Source of the DNA: Oegoconia quadripuncta
Lineage: Eukaryota; Arthropoda; Insecta; Lepidoptera; Autostichidae
Length of the DNA: 64,000 nucleotides
Assembly (NCBI GenBank): GCA_949316235.1
Contig: OX438760.1
Location: 4,156,501-4,220,500 of the forward strand
Direction of reading: 5' to 3'
The notes beneath the pieces were generated by a model. The model had not been told where the DNA came from. It did not search any database and worked only from the letters and a program-made list of their open reading frames with translations. This document shows positions 21,401 through 32,809 of this stretch, piece after piece. Position numbers and translations under genes: made by a program. The number at the start of each line of letters is the position of its first letter. Positions within the stretch are counted from its first letter, which is position 1.

Positions 21401-21753
21401 ATAAGACATGTCTGTATAGGCTTAGATCCCTTTGCCTTCTCCGAGAGGAGTGAATAAAACGAAAAAAAAAGCTTCATGTCACACACATGGCACAGAGTAT
21501 GTACTCTTTTGTTCGAGATTCAAGACATTGCTCAGTGTTTATCTTGTTCGTTTGTGCATTTTTAAGATTTTTAGCTTATAACAATCAACTATTTCATTGT
21601 GGCATAGTATTCCTCAAACAATGATTATCTTTTTGATATCACTAGCAAACGCACCATGCTAGGGGACATCCAATTAACCAAACGCCTTATTATCATTGCT
21701 TTAGTTCTCGGCATTATTTTCGTTTTGAAAGAATACGTTTTTGTTTATCCGCT

Positions 21754-21994
21754 ATGAGTCAAAACAGGGTGGCATATTTCTATAACGCGGACGTGGGGAA
21801 CTTCCACTACGGGCCGGGGCATCCTATGAAACCCCATCGGCTATCAGTGACACATAGCCTAGTCCTGAACTATGGGCTGCACAAGAAGATGCAGATATAC
21901 AAACCATACCGGGCCAGTGCTCACGACATGTGTCGGTTCCACAGCGAGGACTATATAGAATTTTTGCAGAATGTTACCCCGCAGAATATACAAA
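21754..21994 (+). CDS. HDAC3: HDAC3 exon 1
   Basis: The exon encodes 80 residues from the start ATG, including GHPMKPHRL (the family's inositol-phosphate-contacting region) and [10 protein letters not shown]. It ends AATATACAAA before GTAAGT, phase 1. Confidence 0.95.
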
Positions 21995-24900
21995 GTAAGT
22001 TTTTAATCTGGAATAGCACTACTTAGACACTACTTAAATTCATCATCATATCAGGTCTGTGTGTCGATAAATTTACACTTTTGCACTGGTCTTTTTTGCC
22101 TCGGTCACGAATAACAACATCCTAACCAACATTTGTTTATTTTCTTTTTGGAGAACTAACAACAAAAATAAAGTATATATGAGACAATAAGGATATATGG
22201 GCAAAAGAAAGACAGAAATATCATTCAGCATTTTAGCCATATAACCGGACTCTGGCAGTAATGGTTGATCGTAATATAGACGACCGATTGCCATAAAATA
22301 AAAAGTTGAAGTTGAAGAAATGTGTTGCGCTACATTTTTTACGCTCCCTTATGTGCATCAGAGCATGAGAGTGTGAATGTTCTTTTTTTCATGCTGGTGC
22401 ATCTAAAATCAGTTTTCATAAAATTAAATTTTTAGGTCCTTCATAGTCTGATGAATCCGAACATTTATTCCCGGTTCATGGTTGTTTTTTTTACAAACTG
22501 CTTTATTCGAGATTTGATTGCAATAATATAACAAAGCAAGTTTTTCTTCTACAACTAAGTTTCAACCAAAGACCGCGACAGATGTCTAGAATGCCTGAGT
22601 TTTTTATTTATTTATTTTATTTATTTATTTAGGCTCACCAACAGAGTACATACATTGCATTTTACAATTGCATATTACTAGTTACTGGCCTAATGTGAAC
22701 CTTATAACTAATAGAGGAGGATAATATAATACAGTGGTTCTCCTTAAAAACATTTTTAAGGTTTGGTTTTTTATACTATAGTATTTTTTTATATACTACA
22801 GTTTTTTTTTTTATAGAGCTAGAAATAGTAAGTAAGCCAAGAATCATTTGAATTGTACTTACCATGAACCTTCCACCCACAGTTTACATCACAAGTAACA
22901 CAATTTCATGTTGTTATAACTTTCCAGGCTACTCCAAAGACCTTCTGCACTACAATGTCGGCGATGACTGCCCAGTGTTCGAAGGGCTGTTTGAGTTCTG
23001 CTCCATGTACACTGGAGCATCATTGGAGGGAGCCATGAAACTTAACAACAATGCCTGTGATATTGCTATCAATTGGTCTGGTGGTCTACACCACGCGAAA
23101 AAATTTGAGCCTTCAGGTTTGTCAATGTTTCTTTTCTTTTCCTGAATTTATCTGTAATCGACTTTTCAGAGATGTGGACTTGGTTTGTATCGATGTCTGG
23201 GTGACCAATCATTGAGAGTCATGGCCATTGTTATAAATATCAATACTATCATTGTTCTTCGCCCTGTTTTAGTATGTGCCATATTTTGAGGTGCATCATA
23301 TCTTCACTGACATTGAGCAGGTTAGGCTAGAATGTTTTTGTGTCTTGTTAGTCTGTCCTTGTACTTCTTACAGTATCCATCAATTTATCATCATTATTTA
23401 CAGTAGCTGTTAAAGCTTAGAAACATTATTCTTCAATTTAAGAGCTATGCTTAAGGATTAATAGGTGTGAAGCAGATGCTGATACAACTATATTCAAGCT
23501 GATCTATTCTTGCAAAAAAGTCACAATTTTGGATAATAAATATTTGCATGCCATATTTGGCGGGATGTATCGATTTGACAATGGTATTAATTTTATGTGT
23601 ACCATATTCTTTTATTTTGTGGTATATTCTTGCAACTAAAATTCAATTCAATATACCTTCATTTAATTCCAGGTTTCTGCTACGTGAATGATATTGTAAT
23701 AGCCATCCTTGAACTTCTCAAATACAATGCCAGGGTGTTATACATTGACATAGATGTACACCACGGTGACGGGGTCCAAGAGGCGTTCTACTTAACTGAT
23801 AGAGTGATGACGGTCAGCTTCCATAAGTATGGGAACTACTTCTTCCCAGGGACTGGTGATATGTATGAGATTGGTGCAGAGAGTGGGAGATATTACTCGG
23901 TGAATGTGCCTTTGAAGGAGGGTATTGATGATCAGAGCTATGTACAGGTTAGTTACAGTATAATTTAGTATGTTGAAAATTATAATCATTTTTTTTTTGC
24001 ATAAAGGGTTAGCCCTTTACCTCAATCACACTTGATGTTAAGTGAAGATGAGGCCCAAGGTGGAAGCGTACTGATTCGGAAATCCCAACATTTGGGGTCC
24101 GGCTAACTTATCTCTGACAACCGGAACACAACAATGCTATTAATATTGCTGTTTGGTGGCAAATTTACATAATGCAGTGGCACCAACCAAACCGCGTACT
24201 TAAACATGTACCCTGCTGGGGATCGAACCCGCGACCTCCAATTCGTAAACCCAATGTTGTTTACTTTGAGCCATGGGGGTGGATACTATTGGATATTTTT
24301 CTTCCTAGTGAATTTTATTTTGTTTACAAATCTGATCATATTATTTATCATTGCTAATATTATACTAATAACGAAATAATCTTCAGGAAATATAATATAT
24401 ATTCTCCAGGTGTTCAAGCCTGTGATATCTAATGTGATGGAGTTCTACCGGCCCACGGCTATAGTGCTACAGTGCGGTGCAGACTCACTGGCCGGCGACA
24501 GACTGGGCTGCTTCTCTCTGACCACGCGGGGGCACGGTGAATGTGTGAAGTTTGTTAAGAACCTCAACGTGCCTACACTTGTTGTTGGAGGTGGAGGGTG
24601 AGTCAACAGTTCACACATATATGCATAACGTCACGACTCCGGTGGTCATAGATGTCCCAAACATAAACCTTTGAGTGGTCCAAACATTAAATGCTTAAAG
24701 CTTGAAACAACATCCACAGTTGACAACCGATCGGTAGTAGTAGAACCTGTCTGTAAAAAACGAAACATAAATGATTGTGTGATGAATACGAACATTTATC
24801 CCCGTGTCATGAATCTAACTAATATTATAAATGCGAAAGTTTGGATGTTTGTTTGTTTGTTTGTAGCTCAATCATTGCGAAACGGATGAACGGATTTAGA

Positions 24901-27900
24901 TGAAATTTGGTATATAGGTAGACTATACCCTGGATTAAAACCGGATACTTTTTATCCCGATAAAGTGAAGAGTTCCCGCGGGATAAACAAATTTCGCAAG
25001 AAAAGCTATTCAACGCAGGCGAAGCCGCGTGCGGAAAGCTAGTGTTTATATGAATACTAGCTTCGCCTGTGTGGAATAAGTTTATCACGGAAATATCCTG
25101 TCTTAATACATGGTATGTTCTATCTATATACCAAATTTCATCCAAATTCGTTCATCCGTTTCGCCGTGATTGAGCAACTAACAAATATCCAAACTTACGC
25201 ATTTATAATATTAGTTAGATTCGATTTATGTATGTTTATTTGTTATAAATCCATAGTACAAGCTTTGCTTAGTTTGGGACTCTATGAGTAATGCAAGTAT
25301 GACTGTCGTAGCACACAACATCTGGTTCTTTCTCCTTCCAATACAGTCGTATGAACCCATTTTCTTCCGTCAAGGTGACTGGAGACCCGCAATGAACATA
25401 TTGGGTCCATGAAGGACACTCATTTGAAGTCCGATGGCCGACAGACATACTAGCGATTTAATCCAAATTGCTTCCATTCAGACTATATACTATTTCAGTT
25501 ACACGCTAAGGAACGTGGCGCGCTGTTGGACATTTGAGACGTCGTTACTAGTGAACGAGAACATATCCAACGAGCTTCCCTATACTGAGTACCTAGAGTT
25601 CTTCGCACCAGACTTTCAACTGCATCCAGAGATAAGCAGGTAACATGAGTATAAGAAGTTTCATGATAATGTTATGTATAATGATATGATAATAATCGGT
25701 GGTTAGGCGGTTAAGACACAGTCTCCCAATTTGGGAGGCCCGGCTTCGATTTCCAGGCCATGTATCAATGAGTTTTTAAATTTCATTCAATTAATTATGT
25801 CCATTTATTCGACTACACTTACTAAAGGAAAACATTGTGAGGAAACTTACATGTGTGAAAAATAAAAATTTTAAGGCATCTGAAGTCCCCAACCTGCATT
25901 GGACCAGCGTGGACTATGGCCCATACTCCCTCATATACGAGGGAAGGCCTATATCCCTGCAGTGGGATGTTTACGGGCTGAGATGATGATGTTAAGAGAT
26001 ATCTCATTGTCAAATGGAAAGATCTCATTACATACAACAACAGCCTTAGAGTTTGCATTGAAAATCAGCGCTGTCAAGAGCCTTGTGTGCCAAGAGCAGT
26101 GGCGTCAGGCCTGATCCCTTTCCTACAAATACTTCATGGTGTATAATCCTACAAATGTACAAAGTCATTTATATTTTGTTGGCAATGAACATTCTTTCTT
26201 CCTAAGTGTCGCGACACAGCCTCCCTCTTCAAACTTCAATGGGATGGTCAGAGATATTCCAAACAATAGTGTTTGGGTGTTCCAAAAATTTAAAGTTTAA
26301 TGATGAAACAACATCCACGGTTCATCTTATGAAATATACAGAAAAGCACATGTGACAGGGGTTGCAGGGAATTGTGAAAAACTATAGATGTTTTTTTGGT
26401 GGAAAGTGCCTTAGTCGCCTTTAACGATTCCCACGGGAAGAGACGGGTTAATTGTATTCTAACTTCATTTAGACTTTCTCCTACAAATATTTATAAATAA
26501 AGGCTACCTTAATTGTGTTGCCGACTGTACATAATAAAAACGTACTATAGGAGAGAGTATGCGACATAATCCACACGTGCCACGTACGGATTGACGGATA
26601 CGGATTGTGTCAGTCTCAGGCTTAAGAGGCATTCCTTCTTAGCACTCAAGAGTGACATCGTATTTTAACTCAATTACAACTGATGTTAAGATGAGGCAGA
26701 AAGAGGAACCCTCAATTTACTAATCTAATCCCATGGTCTGCCCATAGTACCAACAATGCGAACAGCAAACAGTACCTCGAGGCGATTACCAAGCATGTTT
26801 ACGACAATCTCAAGATGTGCCAGCATTCGCCGGCTGTCCAGATGACGCATGTGCCAGGTAATACCAGATCATTATTTTATAATGTTGCTACATTATGTCA
26901 TAGTGTGACAAACGAGCAATCACTAGGGTCACCGAAGATATCCCCTCACAATCGCTAACACATTCGTTTGATTTATGAAATATTCGTCGAACTAGCAATA
27001 AAGATATAGCTTATACTTTTTTTATGACAACGGGTTAGCACAGGTCATTCAGTGATCACCAACCAGTGATGACTTATAGCACTGAAATGTGGCTCACTGG
27101 GCGTCATGCGAAAGCTCAAGGTCAAGCAACGAGCTGTGCAGAGAGCGATCCTCGGCGAACGAAAGTCACAAATATAGCCCAACGGATTAATAAGCTGAAG
27201 TGGCAGAGGGCATTAAAGTTTTCGAGTGGAGACCACGCACCGACAAAGCGTAGCGTACGACGCCCACTCACAAGGTAGACAGACAACCTCATGAAGGTTC
27301 TCACGATAGATTTTCCAGGCCTTAAGCATTGAGGTATTTTGGACCTCAGATATAATAAAAATGAATATAGCCATTTTTATAAATTGACGACCTGTGTGGT
27401 GTAGTACTAACGTACCACTACGTTACTTACCTTACGTTACTTTACGTACACAACGTACTATATTAATTCTGTGGTGGTGGTTAGAAACTCTGACTGCTTT
27501 ACCAAGTCGCGGGTTCGAATCCTGCTAGGGGCATATGTTTGTATGATGAATACAGACATGTGTCCTCGAGTTATGGATGTTTTTCATATATGTATTTGTT
27601 TGTTTGTAAAAGCTTTATTGTACTTCATATGAATAAATATAAATCGATAAATTAAATGTAACTTAAAATTAAGTACAAAGGCGGACTTATCCCATAAAGG
27701 GATCTGTTCCAGTCAACCTTGGTAAATATAAAACAACACATTGACAGGGCGTACAAAAAGCTAAACATTTTCAAATCTACATATTATATACCTGCTATAC
27801 TACAATAGATATGTATTTATATACAAAAGAAAATGTATTTGTGTAGTTCATCAACCATGTGGTATCCATAACATAAGCCTAGATGTTTATTGTGGACCTA

Positions 27901-28116
27901 GATGGCGTTGTGTGTATGTGCAAAGATATTTATTTTTTATTATTATTAATTACAGGCGACTTCTTCCCCGACGAATACCGTATAAAGGACGAGCCAGACC
28001 CCGATGTCCGAATCAGTCAGGACGACGCCGACAAAATGGTGGAACCGCGTAACGAGTTCTTCGATGATGAGAAGGATAACGATAGGGAACCAGTGCCGGA
28101 GGTGAAAGAGACATAG
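21754..28116 (+). CDS. HDAC3: Histone deacetylase 3 (class I HDAC), seven exons
   Basis: Exons 21754-21994, 22928-23116, 23673-23947, 24410-24597, 25499-25639, 26748-26857 and 27956-28116 join in frame to 434 residues; human HDAC3 is 428. The protein begins [15 protein letters not shown], close to other HDAC3s. Zinc-site and catalytic residues are intact: His135/His136 in GGLHHAKK, Asp171 and His173 in [10 protein letters not shown], Asp260 in QCGADSL, and Tyr299 after GGGG. The acidic end ([10 protein letters not shown]) matches the HDAC3 tail and not HDAC1/2 or HDAC8. The enzyme removes acetyl groups from histone lysines in the nucleus, normally activated by the SMRT/NCoR (insect Smrter) co-repressor. 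AATAAA at 28316-28321 is a likely poly(A) signal. Introns 3 to 6 hold SINE, LINE and palindromic repeats. Confidence 0.96.
22928..23116 (+). CDS. HDAC3: HDAC3 exon 2
   Basis: The exon follows TTTCCAG and includes [16 protein letters not shown] and the catalytic histidine pair in [13 protein letters not shown]. The donor is GTTTGT, phase 1. Confidence 0.95.
23673..23947 (+). CDS. HDAC3: HDAC3 exon 3
   Basis: The exon starts with [15 protein letters not shown] and holds the zinc ligands in [17 protein letters not shown] and the HDAC3-like [16 protein letters not shown]. It ends at a codon boundary before GTTAGT. Confidence 0.96.
23989..24283 (-). repeat. SINE family A in HDAC3 intron 3
   Basis: The copy runs from the T-tail through TTGATGTTAAGTGAAGATGA to GGGGATCGAACCCGCGACCT and CCATGGGGGTGG. 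Confidence 0.8.
24410..24597 (+). CDS. HDAC3: HDAC3 exon 4
   Basis: The exon carries [17 protein letters not shown], with the third zinc-binding Asp, and ends within the glycine run before the catalytic tyrosine. Donor GGTGAGT, phase 2. Confidence 0.95.
24811..25222. mobile_element. 412-bp palindromic Helitron-like dimer in HDAC3 intron 4
   Basis: Two copies of the AATATTATAAATGCG...GCGAAGCCGCG...AAAGCTAGT unit face each other tail to tail, joined at AAAGCTAGTGTTTATATGAA with ACTAGCTTCGCC following. The outer ends are perfect inverted repeats (GAATCTAACTAATATTATAA and its complement). It interrupts a SINE whose halves flank it. Confidence 0.8.
25499..25639 (+). CDS. HDAC3: HDAC3 exon 5
   Basis: The exon follows ATTTCAG. 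Its first full codon is the catalytic tyrosine ([17 protein letters not shown]), followed by EYFAPDF-like text ([12 protein letters not shown]). Confidence 0.94.
25700..25990 (+). repeat. SINE family C in HDAC3 intron 5
   Basis: The head GGCGGTTAAGACACAGTCTC with CCAATTTGGGAGGCCC and the tail GGGCTGAGATGATGATG match the copy at 21.1 kb in the opposite orientation. Confidence 0.82.
26748..26857 (+). CDS. HDAC3: HDAC3 exon 6
   Basis: The exon encodes [20 protein letters not shown] and then [10 protein letters not shown], matching the end of the HDAC3 catalytic domain. Acceptor CCCATAG, donor GGTAATA. Confidence 0.92.
27068..27300 (+). mobile_element. RTE-like LINE fragment in HDAC3 intron 6
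   Basis: The frame contains [20 protein letters not shown] and RSVRRPLTR, matching RTE-type C-terminal text with losses. Confidence 0.72.
27387..27925 (+). repeat. SINE family B, interrupted, next to HDAC3 exon 7
   Basis: The head (GACGACCTGTGTGGTGTAGT ... GCGGGTTCGAATCCTGCTAG) is split from the 3' part (ACCATGTGGTATCCATAACA ... GATGGCGTTGTGTGTATGTG) by about 200 bases of LINE 3' UTR-like sequence (27615-27810). Confidence 0.75.
27956..28116 (+). CDS. HDAC3: HDAC3 exon 7 and stop
   Basis: The exon encodes [16 protein letters not shown] and a strongly acidic tail with [12 protein letters not shown], then TAG. Its acceptor lies about 30 bases after the 3' end of an intronic SINE. Confidence 0.94.
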
Positions 28117-28315
28117 CATACGACCGCGGCGGCGGATCCGCTCGCCATATGACACGAGAAAGGTTTTAAAGGGTATAGGAAGAGGTTTTTCCTGTGAATT
28201 TACGCGTCAACAATTTGTTTTTCTTAGGAGAGATACAACGAACCTTGTATTTGAGTCAACTGGAATGAAAAAGAATTGTGCCTGATCGATCACCGTAAAC
28301 TACACTGACGAGCTA

Positions 28316-28321
28316 AATAAA
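28316..28321 (+). terminator. Likely HDAC3 poly(A) signal
   Basis: AATAAA lies 200 bases after the HDAC3 stop codon, in the expected place for 3'-end processing. No other strong candidate is seen nearer the stop. Confidence 0.6.
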
Positions 28322-28446
28322 TACGGCTGTCTATATTTCTGGTTTTACAAACTAGTAAATATAACTACGCATAAACTATTTAAATATATATTGCAAGTTA
28401 GAATATCAAAGATAGCCAACTTCAAGCCAACCAAGCCCAACTTCAA

Positions 28447-28590
28447 AACGAAAGCACGTCTATACAATTAGGATAGTACGCAAGTACTACAGAATGTTAC
28501 TCAAACGGAGATCTCTGCTTGAGGACAGTTAAAAAGGGACAGCTTTATGTAACTTGTGTATCGGCATTTCTCTAACATTCCGAAATACGG
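28447..28590. repeat. MITE fragment related to 29135-29283
   Basis: CAGTTAAAAAGGGACAGC and TTATGTAACTTGT are shared with the intact element, and the end CCGAAATACGGGCC is its terminal repeat. Confidence 0.65.
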
Positions 28591-28734
28591 GCCTTAATCC
28601 AATCATAACCTCTAATATGCCCAGCGCGAGACTGAAGAGTCGTAGCAGTTTCCTAAGGTCTATTTAATCTAAGGTCTAATTGCTACAGACAGTCAACCAA
28701 CCAAGGTTGGTTACAGAGTAATTATGGAATGCAT

Positions 28735-29000
28735 AATGCTCAGCTCCTCCAGAATTTGTTAAACTAAGAGAGGCCCTACCACCTGGCAACCCGGAAAACT
28801 TTAAATAGCCTGAGGGCTGGAGTCGGTGGCTGCAGAGCAAACTTAGCGAAATGGGGTTTCATTGACCAGTCACGAACGCATTGCGATTGTGGAACCCCAT
28901 CTTAAAACATGGCGCACCTGCTCTCCTGCCCTCTGTGCCTCTCCCGTGGCATGGAGGACTGTGGTGACTGATGGTGAATTCTGGGCGGATCAAGTATGAT
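28735..29000 (+). mobile_element. R1-like LINE C-terminal fragment
   Basis: One frame reads LRAGVGGCRANLAKWGFIDQ and then HCDCGTPS, stop, NMAHLLSCPLC, the Cys/His-rich end of R1-clade reverse transcriptases. An in-frame TAA shows it is dead. Confidence 0.75.
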
Positions 29001-29134
29001 TGGGTACAAAAATAAAAAAGAATCATCCCCACTAACATGTAGAGGGGGGGTAGCTACCCTTTTCAAGATTTTTTTTACCACTTTGTCGGCCTGATTATTT
29101 ATACCTATGCCAAATTACAGCGTTCTGGTACTAA

Positions 29135-29283
29135 GGCCCGTATTTTAGAATGGTACTCAAGCATAGATCTCCGCCTGAGTACAGTTAAAAAGGGACAGCG
29201 TTATGTAACTTGTATAGTGGCATCTCCTTCTAAACATGCTCAAGCGTAGATCTAAGATTGAGCGACATTCTGAAATACGAGCC
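29135..29283. mobile_element. MITE (GGCCCGTATTTTAGAAT termini)
   Basis: The left end GGCCCGTATTTTAGAATG mirrors the right end CATTCTGAAATACGAGCC; inner TAGATCT blocks also mirror. Flanks are TAA and TAG, close to a TWA target. Confidence 0.7.
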
Positions 29284-29916
29284 TAGGAGCCTCTGAGCTA
29301 AGCCACGCGCAGACAGACAGGGTCGTTTGTGAAACCAGAAATTATTTAATAAGGCGGATGACATTTGTCGCGCGCGTTTTGGGTGTGAGAGTGGGATAGT
29401 TGTATATTTCGTCCAAGCGAATGAGCAGGACAAATAATTCGCGCGACATTTATCGCGCCTATCATGCTACTAGTGCTGTTATTCTTGCTCGTCCGTGTGT
29501 TAGAACGGAATCCTTCTATTGAATTCACTGTAAAACTAATATTCGACTTACCCTTTATCGTCGTCATATGGCTATCGCCGCCGCCGCCTATCGCTAACGT
29601 GTAGAAACACTTGCGAGGTAGTGTTATTTATTGACAATAAAGTGATAGATTGTATTTTAGTGATAATTTACTTGTCGTGTAATTACGTTATGAAATGTTT
29701 GATTGTGAATGCTTGCGGTTTGATTGCCGCCTAAATAGTACAGATTAATATTACAGTTTTTTGTGGAAGGGTAGAGTACCTATCAGTAATAGAGTATAAA
29801 TGATTTCTAACAATTCTGTAGCTTGCTTTAGGTATTTAGTTGTGAAACCTACAATATTAAATTAAAGATACCACTGTGAACTTCCTTGCGTTGTAGAAGA
29901 TGCTAAGATCTCCTAA

Positions 29917-30205
29917 ACCGCCTCCGTGGCTCAATGTAAACAACATTGGGTTTACGAATCGGAGGTCGCGTGTTCCATCCCCAGCGGGGTACATGTTGAA
30001 GTACTCGGTTTGGTTGGTGGTAGGGCACTTTAAATGCCCGCCTGGCTAGCTACCACCATCTTATCTAAATCTGCCGCCAAACAACAATGTTAATATCATT
30101 GTTGTGTTCCGGTTGTCACGGGCCAGTACGCTTCCACCTTCAGCCACATCTTTACTTCAAGTGTGATTGAGGTCAAGTGCTAAGCCGTTGTGCATAAAAA
30201 AAAAA
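29917..30205 (+). repeat. SINE family A, full-length
   Basis: It starts CCGCCTCCGTGGCTCAATGT (A-box-like), has GAATCGGAGGTCGCGTGTTC (B-box region) and ends in an A-rich tail after GCCGTTGTGCAT. It shows the complete family structure. Confidence 0.85.
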
Positions 30206-30464
30206 CAATTTTATAAAGAAATAATCAATAGTTACTTTATATTTTGATGTTGTATAATTATTTATGCTGGATAACTTTCCTTAAATGTATATGTATTTGA
30301 GTACCTTGACTGTTCATTTATTTTTGGTACCGACTGTACATTGTAAATTTGGGAAATTACCTGCGCTCGATCGTAATGTATGGGTAGCTACTAGTAGTGT
30401 AGTTTTCATTTTAAATTGTATTAAAAGTAGTTTAGTGTACCTCTAATTAATATTCAGTTTACAA

Positions 30465-30547
30465 TGATGTCGATTCGGATGTACACCAACTAAATTGAAG
30501 TAAACTAAAACCAGTTTTAGAGTGGGCCGTCGCATCGTACTGTTCCA
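30465..30547 (+). repeat. Half copy of the TGGTGTCGATTCGG MITE
   Basis: TCGATTCGGATGTACACCAA through CATCGTACTGTTCCA matches the left half of the element at 47238-47388. Confidence 0.75.
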
Positions 30548-30575
30548 CTGCTGCTTGTCTGTGTGCGTGCGTTAA

Positions 30576-30832
30576 ACGGACGACCTTTGGTGTTGGTTAG
30601 CAACTCTGACCACTATACCAAAAGGTTGCGGGTTCGAATCCTGCTAGGGGCATATGTTTGTGTGATGAATATGAACATATGTAGGTACCCGAGTTATAGA
30701 TGTTTTTTTTGTAATAAATATTTATTTACAAAAAAAAACATATATATGTAGCATATCAACCAACTGGTATCCACAACACAAGCCTATAGTTGCTTACTGT
30801 GGAACTACATGGCGCTGTGTGTATGTCTAAGG
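30576..30832 (+). repeat. SINE family B
   Basis: Head GACGACCTTTGGTGTTGGTT, B box GCGGGTTCGAATCCTGCTAG, 3' end GGAACTACATGGCGCTGTGT. Confidence 0.8.
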
Positions 30833-30854
30833 ATAATTATGTTTATTATTTATG

Positions 30855-31227
30855 TCCTTTTATCATACTAAGTACTCCGGATGAGTTTTTATACCGTAAG
30901 GAAAAAAAATTTGATTGATGCGAAATTTATTCGGAAATCATTTTCTCTAAGTTTTTTAAAATTATTTGTTTAATGGTGTAATTATGTGGAATAAATAGCC
31001 TACAAAAGCGACCGCCAAATGACACAACGCTTTATTTGATGACGGTTAAAAAAACTACCATACCATACAACTACTCATTTATTAAAACTGATATTTTACT
31101 GAAAATAAATAATTTTGAATTTGATTTTTTTTTTTGAATATACAGAACAACAATACATTCTGTCACTTACCTAATATGCCCCTTTTTTTCTTACGGTAAA
31201 AAAACTTATCCGGTATACAGAGTAAGG
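30855..31227. mobile_element. Fold-back MITE
   Basis: CCGGATGAGTTTTTATACCG with TAAGGAAAAAAA on the left mirrors TTTTTTTCTTACGGTAAAAA and ACTTATCCGG on the right. A related fragment is at 31905-32040. Confidence 0.65.
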
Positions 31228-31392
31228 CCTCTGTTCAGAGGCAAATAAAAAAATGGGGATTTTATAGAGTATCGGTAATTTCTTGAAAATGGCTCCAGTC
31301 ATCGAGACCCCGTAAATTCTACACAATAAAATTGGTTCGAACCATCTCCAACTAATTGTCGATGATTTTTTTATTTGCCCCTGTGCCGGGCC
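31226..31392. mobile_element. Fold-back MITE
   Basis: GGCCTCTGTTCAGAGGCAAA with TAAAAAAAT mirrors ATTTTTTTATTTGCCCCTGT and GCCGGGCC on the right. Confidence 0.6.
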
Positions 31393-31576
31393 CTACGCTA
31401 TATAAAATCCATTTTTTATTATATTATTGAAGTGTAGTAAGTTAGAGTGCCTACAGTGTAGGTTTGTAATTTATTGTGTTTCATAAACATGGGATGTGAA
31501 TATCGATTTATAAACGTTTGAGTAGTAACGCTGTCGAGTAGTGATAACGTCCAAATTAATGTGGGAGTATAATGTT

Positions 31577-31815
31577 CGACGACCAGTTTGGTGTAGTGGT
31601 TAGAAACTCCGACTGCTTTACCAAAAGGTCGAGGGTTCGAATCCCGCTAGGGGCACAGATATGTGTTCCCGAGTTATGGATGTTTCTCATTTATATATGT
31701 ATTTATTTACAAAAAAAATATGTATTTGTATAGTTTTATCAACCATCTGGTATCCATAATAGAAGCCTATAGTTGCTAAGCGTGAAACTACATGGCCTTG
31801 TGTGAATGTGCAAAG
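31577..31815 (+). repeat. SINE family B
   Basis: GACGACCAGTTTGGTGTAGT, GAGGGTTCGAATCCCGCTAG and CCATCTGGTATCCATAATAG follow the family order. Confidence 0.8.
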
Positions 31816-32295
31816 AAAAAAAAGTTCAGCAATGCACGCCCTGTGGCTGTAGTGATAAGTAATAAACGCTATACTAAAATGTATTTGTCAATTATTTAAA
31901 TGTATGTGTCAAATGACACAATTAGCGCTATATTCGATGATGGTTTTGAAATAAAAATGAAACTACCTATGGCAATACCTTCACTTAGCTAATATGCCCT
32001 ATCTTTTTCCGTGCAATTTTTCAAGGAAAAAAAATATATATTAGGTAAGTGAAAATTGTGTTCTATTGTTATCATCAAAAATTATTGTAAATTATTTTGC
32101 GCAATAAAGAGTGTTTGTATTGTATTGTGAAATAGAAGGTATTGCCATAAATCTTATTAATACTGAATATTCCATGCGATATTATTCTATCAGAACCAGA
32201 GTATGTGTGAACCTTTTATTTTTGACAATGTTTATTTCAAATACTTTAGTGTTTTTCTACTTTAAGACCGTGTTTGTATTCAGAGATTGACAGTT

Positions 32296-32446
32296 GGCCC
32301 GTATTAATAAAACGATCTCACATCACGATCGACATGAAATTAAGTTGATATCTTCAAGACGCTCTGGCGTATTCTAACATTATCAAAAATTTACGGTATT
32401 GTGAGTGAGCCTCGATCTCAATCTTAAGACTGCATTAGTACGGCGC
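32296..32446. mobile_element. Diverged copy of the 1.86-kb PIF-like MITE
   Basis: GGCCCGTATTAATAAAACGA on the left and ATCTCAATCTTAAGACTG with CATTAGTACGG on the right match 1858-2002. Confidence 0.65.
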
Positions 32447-32809
32447 TCAGTTTCTGACTGGGAGTAGAGTAACAGGAACCGTCTAACTACCATGAGTTTA
32501 CGTTGACGATTCGCGTTATAGAAATCAATCGATAATGCTGTTCGTTTCCAATGCGAGTGACAGACGTAGAACAGCAGTTTACTACCGGAGTAATTTGCGT
32601 GAACTCATGGTAACTCCACAGTATGTTTGCATTGGAAAAGTTGGATATGGTCGGCCCACGGAGTAATATACAGAGATGGTGTGAACGAGTGTATACTGTG
32701 ATACCAAATGTGACGTCACGTGAGCTTGGTTTACTCGTTACTGAATCGCTTTTGCGTTTGCGACATACCTATGTGACCCTGCGACATAGTTAAAAAAATA
32801 TATCTGTTA

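Larger units (their letters stand above)
15150..21753. other. Intergenic region between PEBP gene 2 and HDAC3
   Basis: This region holds a CR1-like LINE remnant (16612-17245), MITE remnants (17200-17475), an unexplained less AT-rich block (about 18180-19080), a repeat shared with 33 kb (20590-20960) and a SINE (21062-21400). The final 250 bases before 21754 should include the HDAC3 promoter; no TATA box stands out. Confidence 0.65.

Noticed and set aside
30612..30650. tRNA genes suggested by GGTTCGAATCC boxes (also 21.3, 31.6, 57.6, 57.8 kb)
   Set aside because: Only heads of tRNA-derived SINEs: no full cloverleaf, and each is followed by the same SINE body.
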